Below, one piece after another: positions 32,995 through 42,248 of a stretch of DNA of 43,546 nt (its first letter is position 1; each line of letters begins with the position of its first letter). The stretch is taken from NCBI GenBank assembly GCA_026391655.1, contig JAPLDR010000054.1, forward strand, positions 1 to 43,546. Reading direction: 5' to 3'. Source of the DNA: Bacteroidia bacterium. Its GTDB lineage: Bacteria; Bacteroidota; Bacteroidia; Bacteroidales; Prolixibacteraceae. The notes beneath the pieces were generated by a model. That model did no database searches, was not told the DNA's origin, and was given only the letters and a program-made list of their open reading frames with translations. Made by a program: the position numbers and the translations under genes.

Positions 32995-35304
32995 TCAATG
33001 GATGAAAAGAAGTTTTATAACGCGCGACTCGTTTCCTTCACTATCGGCGCAAAAAATCAAATAGACTCCAGTATTGACCCGTTCGCCATTTCGGTTTTTT
33101 CCGTCCCAGATAGCACGCCCTCCGTATGAGATGGTTTTGTAAACCAAATTTCCGGCAACATCGGTTATTTTCAAAGTCGATTCGTTGGTAAGGCCATCAA
33201 TTGTAATATTGCCATGAAAGGTTTCTCTTACCGGATTTGGCCAGGCATAAAGACGCTGAAACGAATTGTTACCCTGAGTAGCATCACCCATCCACGAGAT
33301 CAGACCACGTTCGGTAGCAAAGAAAACCTCGCCATTCTGACCGTTAATTGCAATGCTGCTAACATTGTTCGAAAACAGTGGTGAATTATCCGTATTGAAA
33401 TGGCGAATCAGTTTCGATCCGTCTGCAGAAAAGAGAAAAACACCTGAATTTACTGTTCCGAACCATTTGCGATTGCCTCCATCAACAGCAATGGAGTTAA
33501 CTATTTCATTTTCAAGAAGTGGGTGGAATAATCCATCGTCAAGATCAACTGAAGGCTGAACTCCGTAAAACTCGCTATCTCCGAACAAAGATTCAGGATT
33601 AGTGTAAAGTACAATGCCGTTCTCCGTTCCCACCCAAAGATAACCGTCATGGTCTTCTGATAGAATATTAATCTGGTTAAACCCTTTTAAAATTGTAGTT
33701 TCATTATTCGAAAACCGGCTTCGAACTGAAGTTTTCCTGAATAAATCATCGCCTGAGTTGTCTAATGTTTTTTGGGTTCGGAGTGCAAAAAGATCTGAAT
33801 GATTGACTATTATCCATTTGGTATCTGTTTTTGTAATTATCACATCACCAGCCGAAGTAAATTGATTATCGATTCCCGGATAACTAAACGATTTCCAGGT
33901 ACCATCCTCTTTTATAACATGTAACTGATTTTTCCCCAAAGGGTTGGTTATCCACAAATTTCCGTTAGCATCAAAATTCAATCCGCCTGTTTTACATATC
34001 CCATTGGAAGATTCCAGTGGCGAATTACTTGAATTGTACTGTTTCAAAGTTTTTTGTTCTTCAAATTCAAGTAATCCGTCTTCCCGGCTTGATGCCCAAT
34101 AATGTTCCGGGTTTGAAGGTGATGGAATTACTCTCGTAATATTTTTTAAACCTGACAACTTGCTGTCGGAATACTCGTTAACAGAAATCCAATTTTGATC
34201 CTTCAACCGGTGAATTTCAGCCGGAACTGCTGCTGATGCAGCATTATCGTTCCCGGTTGCAATGTATAAATTGCTTCCGGAGGTCGTCAGCCAGCGTGAA
34301 TTATTATTGGCCGGACTTGAAGGAACAATTGACTGAAAAGAACCATCTCCCGTTTTTCGGATCAGTCCGAATATATGATCGCCAATCCACAAATCACCTG
34401 AAATGTCAATCATTGCATCCAATGGGGCGATTTTTGAAGTAGTTTGAATAAGGTTACTATAGGTCGAAACTGTAATTCGGCTGTTTGCACCAATTACTTC
34501 AATACTTTTGTCGCATACAAGCGCTAAAACCGACGGGAATGCCTTGGTTTTTCTTATTCCGACGATTTCAGGATAGACAGATTGCCAGGTTATTCCGTCA
34601 AATAAATAGATTTTGCCAGCGTTATCGCAGGTGTAAACTTTGTTGTTGAAAACAGTGATTGAATTGAACTGATTTTGCGGAAACGGAAGCCGGTCCTGAA
34701 GAATCCAGTTATGATAATCCTGAAGATTCGGATTGGTTTTTTCAGCCCTGAATACTCCTGATTCGGTTGCAGCCCAGAAATAGCGTTCATCAACCGCAAG
34801 CTCTTTAACCGCAATTGCCGAAGCATCAGGCCCAATAACCCATGTTTCGGCCACTTCCCATTTTTTCAAATTGATTTTTACGATACCAAAATCACAGCTT
34901 AACCACGCAAAATCTCCTTCACAAAAGATATTATTAATTGATTTATCAGGGATTGATGTTTTGAGTTTAAGGTCAGGCAGGTTAAGTATTGTATTTCCCA
35001 AAAGCAGGTTGAGGTTTCCGTTCGAATAACCAATGATTAAGGCGCCTTTTGACATTGACCAGCAAATGGCTGAAATCCCGGAATCGGATAACCCTTCAAC
35101 GCGCGACCTTGTTTCGAAACTATTGTCAGAACGATTGTAGGAAAAAATACCATCTTCGGTAGCCGCGAAAATTTTTTGATCACCCTGCGCAACTGCAATT
35201 ATTTGATAATATGACAAATACGAATGCCAGTTATTTGCCGGAATCTCACAGAAAACGGAGACTCCAATTACCAAAAAAAACTTTGTTAGCAGTTTCGCCT
35301 TCAT
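32995..35304 (-). CDS. porZ: PorZ-like type IX secretion protein with beta-propellers and sorting domain
   Basis: A protein of about 769 residues. It has a signal peptide (KLLTKFFLVIGVSVFCEIPA), followed by many propeller-blade repeats of the two-component-regulator type (IFAATEDGIFSYNR, WAATESGVFRAE, LWVGTENGIVLYTN, KWFGTVNSGVFLF, VFFATERGLISWM). A C-terminal domain of about 85 residues (LYAWPNPVRETFHGNITIDG to IKLLFIH) matches T9SS type A sorting signals. Size and architecture fit PorZ, a surface component of the T9SS attachment complex that helps the PorU sortase. ATG at 35304 is used; TTG one codon earlier is also open. It sits between rdgB and recO in one transcription unit. Confidence 0.85.
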   Translation of the reverse strand: MKAKLLTKFFLVIGVSVFCEIPANNWHSYLSYYQIIAVAQGDQKIFAATEDGIFSYNRSDNSFETRSRVEGLSDSGISAICWSMSKGALIIGYSNGNLNLLLGNTILNLPDLKLKTSIPDKSINNIFCEGDFAWLSCDFGIVKINLKKWEVAETWVIGPDASAIAVKELAVDERYFWAATESGVFRAEKTNPNLQDYHNWILQDRLPFPQNQFNSITVFNNKVYTCDNAGKIYLFDGITWQSVYPEIVGIRKTKAFPSVLALVCDKSIEVIGANSRITVSTYSNLIQTTSKIAPLDAMIDISGDLWIGDHIFGLIRKTGDGSFQSIVPSSPANNNSRWLTTSGSNLYIATGNDNAASAAVPAEIHRLKDQNWISVNEYSDSKLSGLKNITRVIPSPSNPEHYWASSREDGLLEFEEQKTLKQYNSSNSPLESSNGICKTGGLNFDANGNLWITNPLGKNQLHVIKEDGTWKSFSYPGIDNQFTSAGDVIITKTDTKWIIVNHSDLFALRTQKTLDNSGDDLFRKTSVRSRFSNNETTILKGFNQINILSEDHDGYLWVGTENGIVLYTNPESLFGDSEFYGVQPSVDLDDGLFHPLLENEIVNSIAVDGGNRKWFGTVNSGVFLFSADGSKLIRHFNTDNSPLFSNNVSSIAINGQNGEVFFATERGLISWMGDATQGNNSFQRLYAWPNPVRETFHGNITIDGLTNESTLKITDVAGNLVYKTISYGGRAIWDGKNRNGERVNTGVYLIFCADSEGNESRVIKLLFIH

Positions 35305-35355
35305 CAATGACTCTATATTTAGTTAATGATAGACTATCCGATTCAGGGGATATAT

Positions 35356-35937
35356 TTAATGTATATTTTTCAGATAATCAACCAATTTCATTACGGCCCG
35401 CCCCCTGTGGCTAATCTGGTTTTTATCATCTGCCGGCATTTCGGCAAACGAAAGGTTATAGCCGTCGGGCATAAAGATAGGGTCGTATCCGAAACCGGCC
35501 TCACCGTGTTTTTTGGTAAGAATTTTTCCATTGACAATCCCTTCAAATTGTTTTTCTTCACCATCAATGACCAGCGAAATAACACATCTGAAACGTGCAT
35601 TCCGGTTTGATTCGCCTTCCATTTTTTCCAAAACCTTCATCATGTTGGCAGCAGCGCTCCTTTCCTCTCCCGCATAACGGGCGGAATAAACGCCCGGCTC
35701 ATTTCCAAGGGATTCGATTTCAAGTCCTGTGTCGTCAGCAAAGCAATTAATCCCGTATTTATTCCAGATATAGAATGATTTTTGTGCTGCATTGACTTCA
35801 AGTGTTGTTCCCGTTTCAGGGATTTCGTCGGTGCAACCGATGTCATTTAGATTTAATAAATCGAATTCTGAAGGAAGAATCTGCCTCAACTCCCTTAGTT
35901 TATGATCGTTATTTGTTGCAAATACCAGTTTCTTCAT
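35356..35937 (-). CDS. rdgB: RdgB/HAM1, non-canonical purine NTP pyrophosphatase
   Basis: This house-cleaning enzyme hydrolyses ITP, dITP and XTP to the monophosphates, keeping them out of nucleic acids. The 193-residue protein opens with the family motif [18 protein letters not shown]. It then has [20 protein letters not shown] with the metal-binding aspartates, [21 protein letters not shown] and the C-terminal [10 protein letters not shown]. It is the first gene of rdgB-porZ-recO (48-52 bp to porZ), with a perfect -7 element just upstream. Confidence 0.95.
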   Translation of the reverse strand: MKKLVFATNNDHKLRELRQILPSEFDLLNLNDIGCTDEIPETGTTLEVNAAQKSFYIWNKYGINCFADDTGLEIESLGNEPGVYSARYAGEERSAAANMMKVLEKMEGESNRNARFRCVISLVIDGEEKQFEGIVNGKILTKKHGEAGFGYDPIFMPDGYNLSFAEMPADDKNQISHRGRAVMKLVDYLKNIH

Positions 35938-35958
35938 CTTAATTTAAGTGATTTGCTG

Positions 35959-35966
35959 CAAATTTA
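35959..35966 (-). promoter_or_regulatory. -7 promoter element of the rdgB-porZ-recO unit
   Basis: Minus-strand TAAATTTG (plus CAAATTTA) matches TAnnTTTG perfectly, 21 bp before the rdgB ATG. No TTTG at 19-21 bp spacing. Confidence 0.45.
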
Positions 35967-36192
35967 ACCTAATTCGGATTTAAAGATTTAGGCCACTCCA
36001 TTTTATAGCTCCTGTTTTTAGAAAATTCCTTTGATGCGACTAGTTCGTCTGAGAATTGATTAATTTTGAAACTGTCCAAATACCGGCAAAAACTTCATTT
36101 CAGGTGTAATTATTCACGACATCCGATGACCAATACTATTTTCCTTGTTGTCAGAAAATCTTTGGATGACAGATATTTTTTTGGTTGTATAA

Positions 36193-37683
36193 ATGAGAAA
36201 AAAGACAGTTGTAATAGTTGGTGCCGGAATAGCAGGAATGGCCACTGCCATTTCTTTGGCGCAGCATGGTTTTGATGTGACAGTTTTTGAGAAAAATTCT
36301 CAATCAGGTGGACGGTGCAGTCAGATTGCCCGCGACGGTCACCGGTTTGATATTGGAGCTACCATTCTTTTGATGCCTTCCATCTACCGAACGGTATTCG
36401 ATTCGTTAGGACTAAATTTTGATGAATGTTTTGATTTAAAGGATCTTTCCATCATCTATAAGCTGTACTTCGCGAATGGTGAACAATTGATTTTTTCGAA
36501 AGATGACACGGTGATGAAACCTCAGCTCGAAGCAATGGAGCCTGGCAGTTTTATTCGCTATAAGGCTTATATTGAATCTGGCTATAAATTTTTTAGCGAC
36601 TCGTACAAAAATCTGCTGTCACGTAACTTCTTTAGTCTTTTTGAATTTACCACACCGGGAAATGTAATGATGCTCATTCGGTTAAAAACTTACCTAAAAC
36701 AACAGACTTTTATTCGTAAGTTCTTTAAAAACATGTATTTACAGCAAGCATTTACCTTTCAGAACATTTACGTCGGGCAAAGTCCTTTAAAAGCACCGGC
36801 ACTTTTTTCAATGTTGCCAGCTACAGAACTGATTGAAGGTGCTCTCTTCCCTGTTGGTGGCATGCACAGTATAGCAGCCAAACTCGAATCAGTAGCGAAA
36901 GAGTCTGGCGTTAAATTCGTTTTTAACAAGGTGGTCGAGAAGATCGAAACGGATAGAAATAGTGCAAAACAGCTTATCTGCAGCGACGGAACTTCGAGCA
37001 AAAGTGACCTTATCGTAGTAAATGCCGATCTTCCATACGCTTATCGCAATTTATTGCCTGATAAGAGGCTATCGGCAAGGCTGGATAACAAAACTTATGC
37101 CTGCTCAGCCATTGTTTTTCATTGGGGGCTCCGCAAGGCTTATCCTGAGTTCGCGCACCACAGTATTTTCCTGTCCGAAGAGTACCGAAAGAGTCTGGAT
37201 GCTATTTTTAATCATCATTCGTTATCCGTAAATCCATGTTTTTATATTCATTCACCGGTTCGGACTGATCCAACTGCTGCCCCGGCGAACGAGGATTCGG
37301 TATCCGTAATTGTTCCCGTGGGTCATGTGGACGAAAAAAACCCGCAGGATTGGGAAGAACTTAAAAAACTGGCCCGGTCGGAAGTGTTGAAACGGCTCAG
37401 GGATGAAGGATTTAACGATCTGGAGGAGCATATAAAATTTGAAATCTGTTACACCCCGATGGCCTGGAAATCTATATTTAATGTTGCTCGCGGATCAGTA
37501 TTCGGAAGTATAGGACACAGTATTATGCAGATGGGTTATTTCAGACCTCACAACCGACATAATCGTTACCGTAATCTCTATTTTGTTGGTGGTAGCACTC
37601 ATCCCGGAAATGGTGTGCCGCTCGTACTTTTATCGGCAAAGCTAACTTCTGAACGAATTCTGAAGGAATACAATTCATTTTAA
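36193..37683 (+). CDS. crtI: CrtI-type phytoene desaturase
   Basis: A 496-residue FAD-dependent carotenoid desaturase. The N-terminal dinucleotide-binding motif is VVIVGAGIAGMATAISLAQH (residues 6-25), followed by the GGR motif (SGGRCSQI) and DIGATILLMPSIY. The C-terminal carotenoid-desaturase signature is LYFVGGSTHPGNGVPLVLLS. The family inserts double bonds into phytoene (C40) or diapophytoene (C30) to give coloured polyenes at the membrane. The phytoene-synthase gene follows 148 bp later on the same strand. The number of desaturation steps and the chain length cannot be read from sequence. Confidence 0.9.
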   Translation: MRKKTVVIVGAGIAGMATAISLAQHGFDVTVFEKNSQSGGRCSQIARDGHRFDIGATILLMPSIYRTVFDSLGLNFDECFDLKDLSIIYKLYFANGEQLIFSKDDTVMKPQLEAMEPGSFIRYKAYIESGYKFFSDSYKNLLSRNFFSLFEFTTPGNVMMLIRLKTYLKQQTFIRKFFKNMYLQQAFTFQNIYVGQSPLKAPALFSMLPATELIEGALFPVGGMHSIAAKLESVAKESGVKFVFNKVVEKIETDRNSAKQLICSDGTSSKSDLIVVNADLPYAYRNLLPDKRLSARLDNKTYACSAIVFHWGLRKAYPEFAHHSIFLSEEYRKSLDAIFNHHSLSVNPCFYIHSPVRTDPTAAPANEDSVSVIVPVGHVDEKNPQDWEELKKLARSEVLKRLRDEGFNDLEEHIKFEICYTPMAWKSIFNVARGSVFGSIGHSIMQMGYFRPHNRHNRYRNLYFVGGSTHPGNGVPLVLLSAKLTSERILKEYNSF

Positions 37684-37811
37684 TAACAATTTATTTTAAA
37701 TATCTGAAAAATAGCAATATAAAAAAAACAACAGGAAGATTGGATCTGAATTATTTTTGATTTTAGAATAAAATTTAGCAGTTAAAATCTGATAAATCCA
37801 TTCGAATCTTT

Positions 37812-37819
37812 TATTTTTG
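37812..37819 (+). promoter_or_regulatory. -7 promoter element upstream of crtB
   Basis: TATTTTTG is a perfect TAnnTTTG match, 12 bp before the crtB ATG, so a transcript from here would have a very short leader. A second TATTTTTG lies at 37752-37759. Neither has a clear TTTG at -33. Confidence 0.35.
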
Positions 37820-37831
37820 ACAAAACTTACG

Positions 37832-38809
37832 ATGAACAGAAAGCTCGAAACATATCTGACCATTTTAAATAAACTGGATTTCGAAAAGATTATCGATCAT
37901 CCAAATATCCTTATTGCGGCCAATTTCTGGGACGAAGATCGTTTTTTAGCTGCTAAAACATGCTATCAGTTTATGCGCGCAATCGATGATATGATTGATA
38001 ATTATAAATCGGAAAATCAGAGAATTGCTGAAGACGAAAGGGAGTTGTTCGAGGCAGCGGTTAAACTATGGATCAATTCTGTACACGAAAACGATGACGC
38101 TGATCCCTGGAAAAAGAAGCTGATAGTGACGTTGAACCGGTTTAAGATTCCGCTATGGACCATGGAAACCTTTGCCACGTCAATGATTTATGATATTTAT
38201 CACGATGGGTTTTCAACGTTGGAGACTTTCCTTGATTACTGTAGCGGAGCCTCAATTGCCCCGGCTTCGGTTTTTGTTCATCTTTGCGGAATCACCTCGG
38301 TTAACTCAGCTTATAAGGTTCCGGTTTTTGATGTCAGAAGAGCTGCAACACCTTGTGCAGTATTTAGTTATATCGTTCATATTATCAGAGATTTTCAAAA
38401 GGATCAGCACAATAACCTGAACTATTTTGCCGACGATCTGATTATCAAATATGGTTTGGATCGTCAGCAACTGAAGGCGATCAGTAACGGAGGCGAAATT
38501 CCTCATGGATTCAGGGAACTAATCAGGGAATATTATCATCTGGCAGACAAGTATCGGCTAAAAACCGATCAAATGATTCAGGAAATCAAACCGTTGGTCG
38601 AACCTCGATATCAGTTAAGCCTTGAGATTATTTTTGATCTGTACCTCATGGTTTTTGAACGGATCAATCCCGATTCAGGTGTTTTTACCGCTGCTGAGCT
38701 TAATCCGACACCAAAGGAAATCAGGGAGAGAGTTTATAAGGTCATCCTTGCTTTTCAGGAAGTTGAACAGGCAGAGCTGGTGAATAATTATGATTCTTGT
38801 GAAAAGTAA
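37832..38809 (+). CDS. crtB: CrtB-type phytoene/squalene synthase family protein
   Basis: A 325-residue all-alpha head-to-head prenyl synthase. The first aspartate-rich motif is RAIDDMIDN, just after ANFWDEDRFLAAKTCYQFM; the second is RDFQKDQHNNLNYF (DxxxD). The family joins two geranylgeranyl or farnesyl diphosphates. Next to crtI, phytoene or diapophytoene synthesis is the natural reading rather than squalene for sterols. The ATG at 37832 (MNRKLETYL) is chosen over an upstream in-frame TTG. The protein is somewhat divergent from typical CrtB, so C30 versus C40 product is open. Confidence 0.83.
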   Translation: MNRKLETYLTILNKLDFEKIIDHPNILIAANFWDEDRFLAAKTCYQFMRAIDDMIDNYKSENQRIAEDERELFEAAVKLWINSVHENDDADPWKKKLIVTLNRFKIPLWTMETFATSMIYDIYHDGFSTLETFLDYCSGASIAPASVFVHLCGITSVNSAYKVPVFDVRRAATPCAVFSYIVHIIRDFQKDQHNNLNYFADDLIIKYGLDRQQLKAISNGGEIPHGFRELIREYYHLADKYRLKTDQMIQEIKPLVEPRYQLSLEIIFDLYLMVFERINPDSGVFTAAELNPTPKEIRERVYKVILAFQEVEQAELVNNYDSCEK

Positions 38810-38824
38810 ATAATTGAGCTCTTG

Positions 38825-38931
38825 ACTGCTGGCAACATGCAACTTGCAATCCTGCTAAAGCAAGAAGTTAAGACACTGGTTGAAGTTGGAGCCGGATGCC
38901 AGTTGTCAATAGCAAGATGCAATTATAAAAC
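38825..38931. repeat. Dispersed repeat, copy 2
   Basis: The region has imperfect inverted arms of the GACTGCTGGCAAC / GCCAGTTGTC type near its ends, and the core AATCCTGCTAAAGCAAG (38848-38864), which is 15/17 identical to 24611-24627 in the other copy. It fills most of the gap between crtB and the kinase gene. Confidence 0.45.
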
Positions 38932-39025
38932 CATTTATAAGCCAACATTTTTTTGCTCATACATTTCACTATAGAACTCAAAAAAAGCTATCTTGTGGTT
39001 TCTTTTGATTAATCATTTATATGGC

Positions 39026-40693
39026 ATGGCAAAGAATATTGAAATTAGATTTGAAAATTCGGATAAAGCTTATGAATTTCCACTTGGAACAACATTAGGA
39101 GAGATTGCTCATTTACTCTCGGTTAAAACGACACAGCCTATTATGGGAGCCTTTGTAAACCATCGTGCAAAACCCTTGGATTATGAGATGGTTAAGCCAC
39201 GCACTGTTCAGTTTATTGATTATTCGTGGCGCGAGGGACAACGTATGTACCTTCGTACACTTTCATTTATACTGTATGCTGCGGTTCGGAATCTTTGGCC
39301 CGATGCACAGCTTAAAATCGATCACGCCATTTCAAAAGGTTATTATTGTGAGATTGAAGGGCTGGAAAGGGTTTTTACAGAGGAAGATGTATGGTCGATC
39401 AATGATGAGATGAGGTCGATTATCAATCAGGATATGCACATTGACAGGAAAATGATTCTCGCAGAAAAGGCGATTGAATTACTCGAAAAGAATGGTCTGC
39501 TGCGAAAAGCCGAACTTTATCGTAACTATGGACGGCTTTATGCCCCGATATTTTTTCTGGGCGATCATGTCAATTTTTTCTATGGACATATGCTTACTTC
39601 AACTGGATTCGTTCAACATTTTGGTGTCGAAAAATATTACGATGGTTTTTTACTCCGTTTCCCGATCCCCACCAACCTCGAAGTGCTTGAACCTGCCTTA
39701 AAACAGGATAAGCTTTTTGCAATTTTCAGAGAGCATAAAAAATGGGCTGATATTCTGGAAGTTGAAGATATTCCGCGGCTAAACGCTGTGACTAAGGCCG
39801 GTCGCTACAGCGAACTGATTAAAATTTCAGAGGCATTGCACGAGAAAAAGATTGTCGAAATTTCTACTGCCATCACCGATCGAAAAGATAAAGTGAATAT
39901 TGTGCTTATTGCCGGTCCATCAAGTTCAGGAAAAACAACATTTAGCCGAAGATTGGGTATTCAGCTGGCCGTAAATGGATTGCACACTATTGAGGTTTCG
40001 ATTGACGATTTCTTTGTCAGTCGCGATTTAACACCGAAGGATGATGCGGGGAATTACGATTTTGAAGCGCTGGAGGCAATTGATATCCCTTATTTTAATG
40101 ACTTTCTTTTACGCCTGACTGCCGGAGAGGAAGTTGAAGTCCCACGGTTCGATTTTCATCAGGGCGAGCGAACCTTTAGCGGGAAGACGATGAAAATGGA
40201 GAAGGATAATATATTGATTATAGAAGGAATACACGGACTAAATCCTGGATTGACACCTAAAATAGATCCTGAAAAAACGTTTCGCATCTTTGTTTCGGCT
40301 TTGACGCAGATTTCGATTGATGAACACACTTATATCCCTACTACCGATAACCGTCTGCTTCGAAGAATCACACGCGACAGCAAATATCGCGGTTACGATG
40401 CCCTCACAACAATTCAACGATGGCCAAGTGTACGCCGTGGCGAGGATAAGCATATTTTCCCTTACCAGGAAAATGCCGATATCATGTTTAATTCGGCGCT
40501 GATTTACGAACTCGCAGTAATTAAAAAACATGCAGCACCCTTATTGAAACAGGTAAAGGAGAATACGCCTGAATACTCCGAAGCGGTTCGTTTATTAATT
40601 TTTATCTCCTATTTCGAAACCATTCCCGAAGAAGAAATTCCACCAACATCGGTACTGAGAGAGTTTTTAGGTGGAAGTAGTTTCCTTTATTAG
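39026..40693 (+). CDS. Uridine-kinase-like nucleoside kinase with TGS and ThrRS-type second domain
   Basis: A 555-residue protein in three parts: an N-terminal ubiquitin-like TGS domain (about 1-60), a threonyl/alanyl-tRNA-synthetase second additional domain (about 60-215, with KIDHAISKGYYCEI and a YYDGFLLRFP segment), and a P-loop uridine/phosphoribulokinase domain (about 290-555). The Walker A motif is AGPSSSGKTTFSR (Gly297 region from this start), and the acceptor-site segment is EVSIDDFFVSRD. Fused kinases of this kind are known in Bacteroidota and Firmicutes and are annotated as nucleoside kinase; the role of the tRNA-synthetase-like half is unclear. ATG at 39026 (MAKNIEIRF) is preferred over an earlier in-frame start. 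Confidence 0.85.
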   Translation: MAKNIEIRFENSDKAYEFPLGTTLGEIAHLLSVKTTQPIMGAFVNHRAKPLDYEMVKPRTVQFIDYSWREGQRMYLRTLSFILYAAVRNLWPDAQLKIDHAISKGYYCEIEGLERVFTEEDVWSINDEMRSIINQDMHIDRKMILAEKAIELLEKNGLLRKAELYRNYGRLYAPIFFLGDHVNFFYGHMLTSTGFVQHFGVEKYYDGFLLRFPIPTNLEVLEPALKQDKLFAIFREHKKWADILEVEDIPRLNAVTKAGRYSELIKISEALHEKKIVEISTAITDRKDKVNIVLIAGPSSSGKTTFSRRLGIQLAVNGLHTIEVSIDDFFVSRDLTPKDDAGNYDFEALEAIDIPYFNDFLLRLTAGEEVEVPRFDFHQGERTFSGKTMKMEKDNILIIEGIHGLNPGLTPKIDPEKTFRIFVSALTQISIDEHTYIPTTDNRLLRRITRDSKYRGYDALTTIQRWPSVRRGEDKHIFPYQENADIMFNSALIYELAVIKKHAAPLLKQVKENTPEYSEAVRLLIFISYFETIPEEEIPPTSVLREFLGGSSFLY

Positions 40694-40858
40694 TAATTGA
40701 CTGAAATGCAGCTCAAATGAAGTAGAAACACATTGAAATATTTAGAAATTAATACCGGTATAATCTGTGCGCTATATAAAATATACCAATTTTTAATCCC
40801 TGTGCTGTAACTTTTCGGGATGTACTTCGTCCTACTGACAAATTCAAAATCTAAAGAA

Positions 40859-41779
40859 ATGAAAAAGTCAATTTTAGCTTTTATTATAATTTGTGTTTGC
40901 ACTGCTGCCGTTTTAAAAGCCCAGGATACTGTCCGGGTAAAAGTGCTTGGGAAAAATGTAGTTACCGTTGTCGAAGGTGGTGATCGCACTGATGTAAAAA
41001 TCGGTAACAACGCGATCGACATTAAAGACGGGCATGGTGATACTGTGAAAGTCAGGGTCGGGCGCAAGGCATTGGTTATTGCAGATGGGAGACACGGTTC
41101 AGATATCAAATTTGAAAATCTTGATGATAATGAGTACAAATCCTGGACTGGTCATAGTGCTCGTTTTAAAGGTCACTGGGCTGCTGTTGAGATGGGAATC
41201 AATTCGTTTGCGAATGTCAATTATAAAGGATTCATACCCAATTTTATGGATTTGAATCAAAATAAATCTTTCGAGATAAGCGTTAATTTCCTGAGGTATA
41301 GTATTGGTTTGCAAAAAGAGAAGCGGAATATCGGATTGGTGACAGGTCTCGGGCTAACTTATAACGATTACCGTTTTTCGAATGCATATACGATTGAGAA
41401 TGATAATGGCCTGGTTAAGCCTGTCTCGTTGAATATGACCGGACTTTCAAAATCAAAACTCTCCACAACTTATCTGACAGTACCCTTTATGCTTGAATTT
41501 CAGATTCCTGTTGATGGTCACAACAAACGGCTCTATTTTTCGGGCGGTGTGATCGGCGGTCTGAAGGTAGGGTCACATACTAAAGTTAAAATGGACGGCA
41601 ACAAATCTAAAAGTCGTGACGATTTCAATATCAATCCTTTCCGTTATGGAGCAACGACACGTATCGGGTACAAAGGAATCAATCTGTTCGGAACCTATTA
41701 TTTTTCAACCTTTTTCAAGAACGGTCGCGGCCCGGAGATGTTCCCCTTCACAATTGGGATTGGCTTAATGAACTGGTAG
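40859..41779 (+). CDS. Outer-membrane beta-barrel protein (PorT/OMP_b-brl family)
   Basis: A 306-residue protein with a signal peptide (KKSILAFIIICVCTAAVLKA, cleavage before QDTVRVK). A short region of about 75 residues with Val/Asp-rich strands follows (VKVLGKNVVTVVEGG, KVRVGRKALVIADG). The rest forms a predicted small beta-barrel (WAAVEMGINSFANVNY onward, ending in FTIGIGLMNW with the terminal aromatic residue of outer-membrane proteins). This is the PorT-like OMP_b-brl_2 type found widely in Bacteroidota. Ligand or partner unknown. ATG at 40859 is chosen because the signal peptide begins there. A strong hairpin terminator follows. Confidence 0.78.
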   Translation: MKKSILAFIIICVCTAAVLKAQDTVRVKVLGKNVVTVVEGGDRTDVKIGNNAIDIKDGHGDTVKVRVGRKALVIADGRHGSDIKFENLDDNEYKSWTGHSARFKGHWAAVEMGINSFANVNYKGFIPNFMDLNQNKSFEISVNFLRYSIGLQKEKRNIGLVTGLGLTYNDYRFSNAYTIENDNGLVKPVSLNMTGLSKSKLSTTYLTVPFMLEFQIPVDGHNKRLYFSGGVIGGLKVGSHTKVKMDGNKSKSRDDFNINPFRYGATTRIGYKGINLFGTYYFSTFFKNGRGPEMFPFTIGIGLMNW

Positions 41780-41813
41780 TTATGGATGTTATGAATTGAT
41801 CTGACAGGTTCAG

Positions 41814-41856
41814 ATAAGAAATAGCAATTGATTATTAGTCAGTTGCTATTTCTTAT
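41814..41856. terminator. Bidirectional terminator between the barrel gene and the HEPN gene
   Basis: Perfect 14-bp stem ATAAGAAATAGCAA (41814-41827) / TTGCTATTTCTTAT (41843-41856) with a 15-nt loop. The right arm overlaps the stop codon of the opposing HEPN gene. Confidence 0.8.
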
Positions 41857-42248
41857 TCAATTCCAATAATATTTACTGCGAAACTTCTGAATTCCTCAGA
41901 AATTTCAATGGCTAATTCCAGTTCCTGCTTGGTCAATTTCACAATTTTATTGGGGTATCGTATCTGAACACCAAAACTATTCAATGAAAACGCCCTTTTA
42001 AATCTGGAATCATCTACCTCAATCTTTTTTGAAAGTAATTCCAGTAAATATACTAAATCATGTGAACGCGAGAATTCGATACGATAAAAAATCAAAGCAG
42101 CTTTCAAATATTTCTCCGCAGCCTGCTGACAATGAAACGCAATTGTATCAAAATAATCAGGAAGATGCAGAAATATAACCTTTGCTGAACCTAAATCATG
42201 ATCTGCCTTTTCAATCCATTCGCTTATATCCTCAATCTGCTCGCTCAT
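41853..42248 (-). CDS. HEPN-domain protein (HepT-like toxin of an MNT/HEPN pair)
   Basis: A 131-residue helical HEPN-domain protein. The typical segments are ISEWIEKADHDLGSAKV (residues 8-24), FHCQQAAEKYLKAALIF, and RIEFSRSHDLVYLLELL, in which an R-X6-H arrangement fits the HEPN ribonuclease motif. It overlaps the upstream nucleotidyltransferase gene by 17 bp, the standard arrangement of MNT/HEPN toxin-antitoxin modules in which the MNT protein modifies and silences the HEPN RNase. The HXY motif of the best-studied HepT is not present, so this belongs to another HEPN branch. Confidence 0.85.
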   Translation of the reverse strand: MSEQIEDISEWIEKADHDLGSAKVIFLHLPDYFDTIAFHCQQAAEKYLKAALIFYRIEFSRSHDLVYLLELLSKKIEVDDSRFKRAFSLNSFGVQIRYPNKIVKLTKQELELAIEISEEFRSFAVNIIGIE

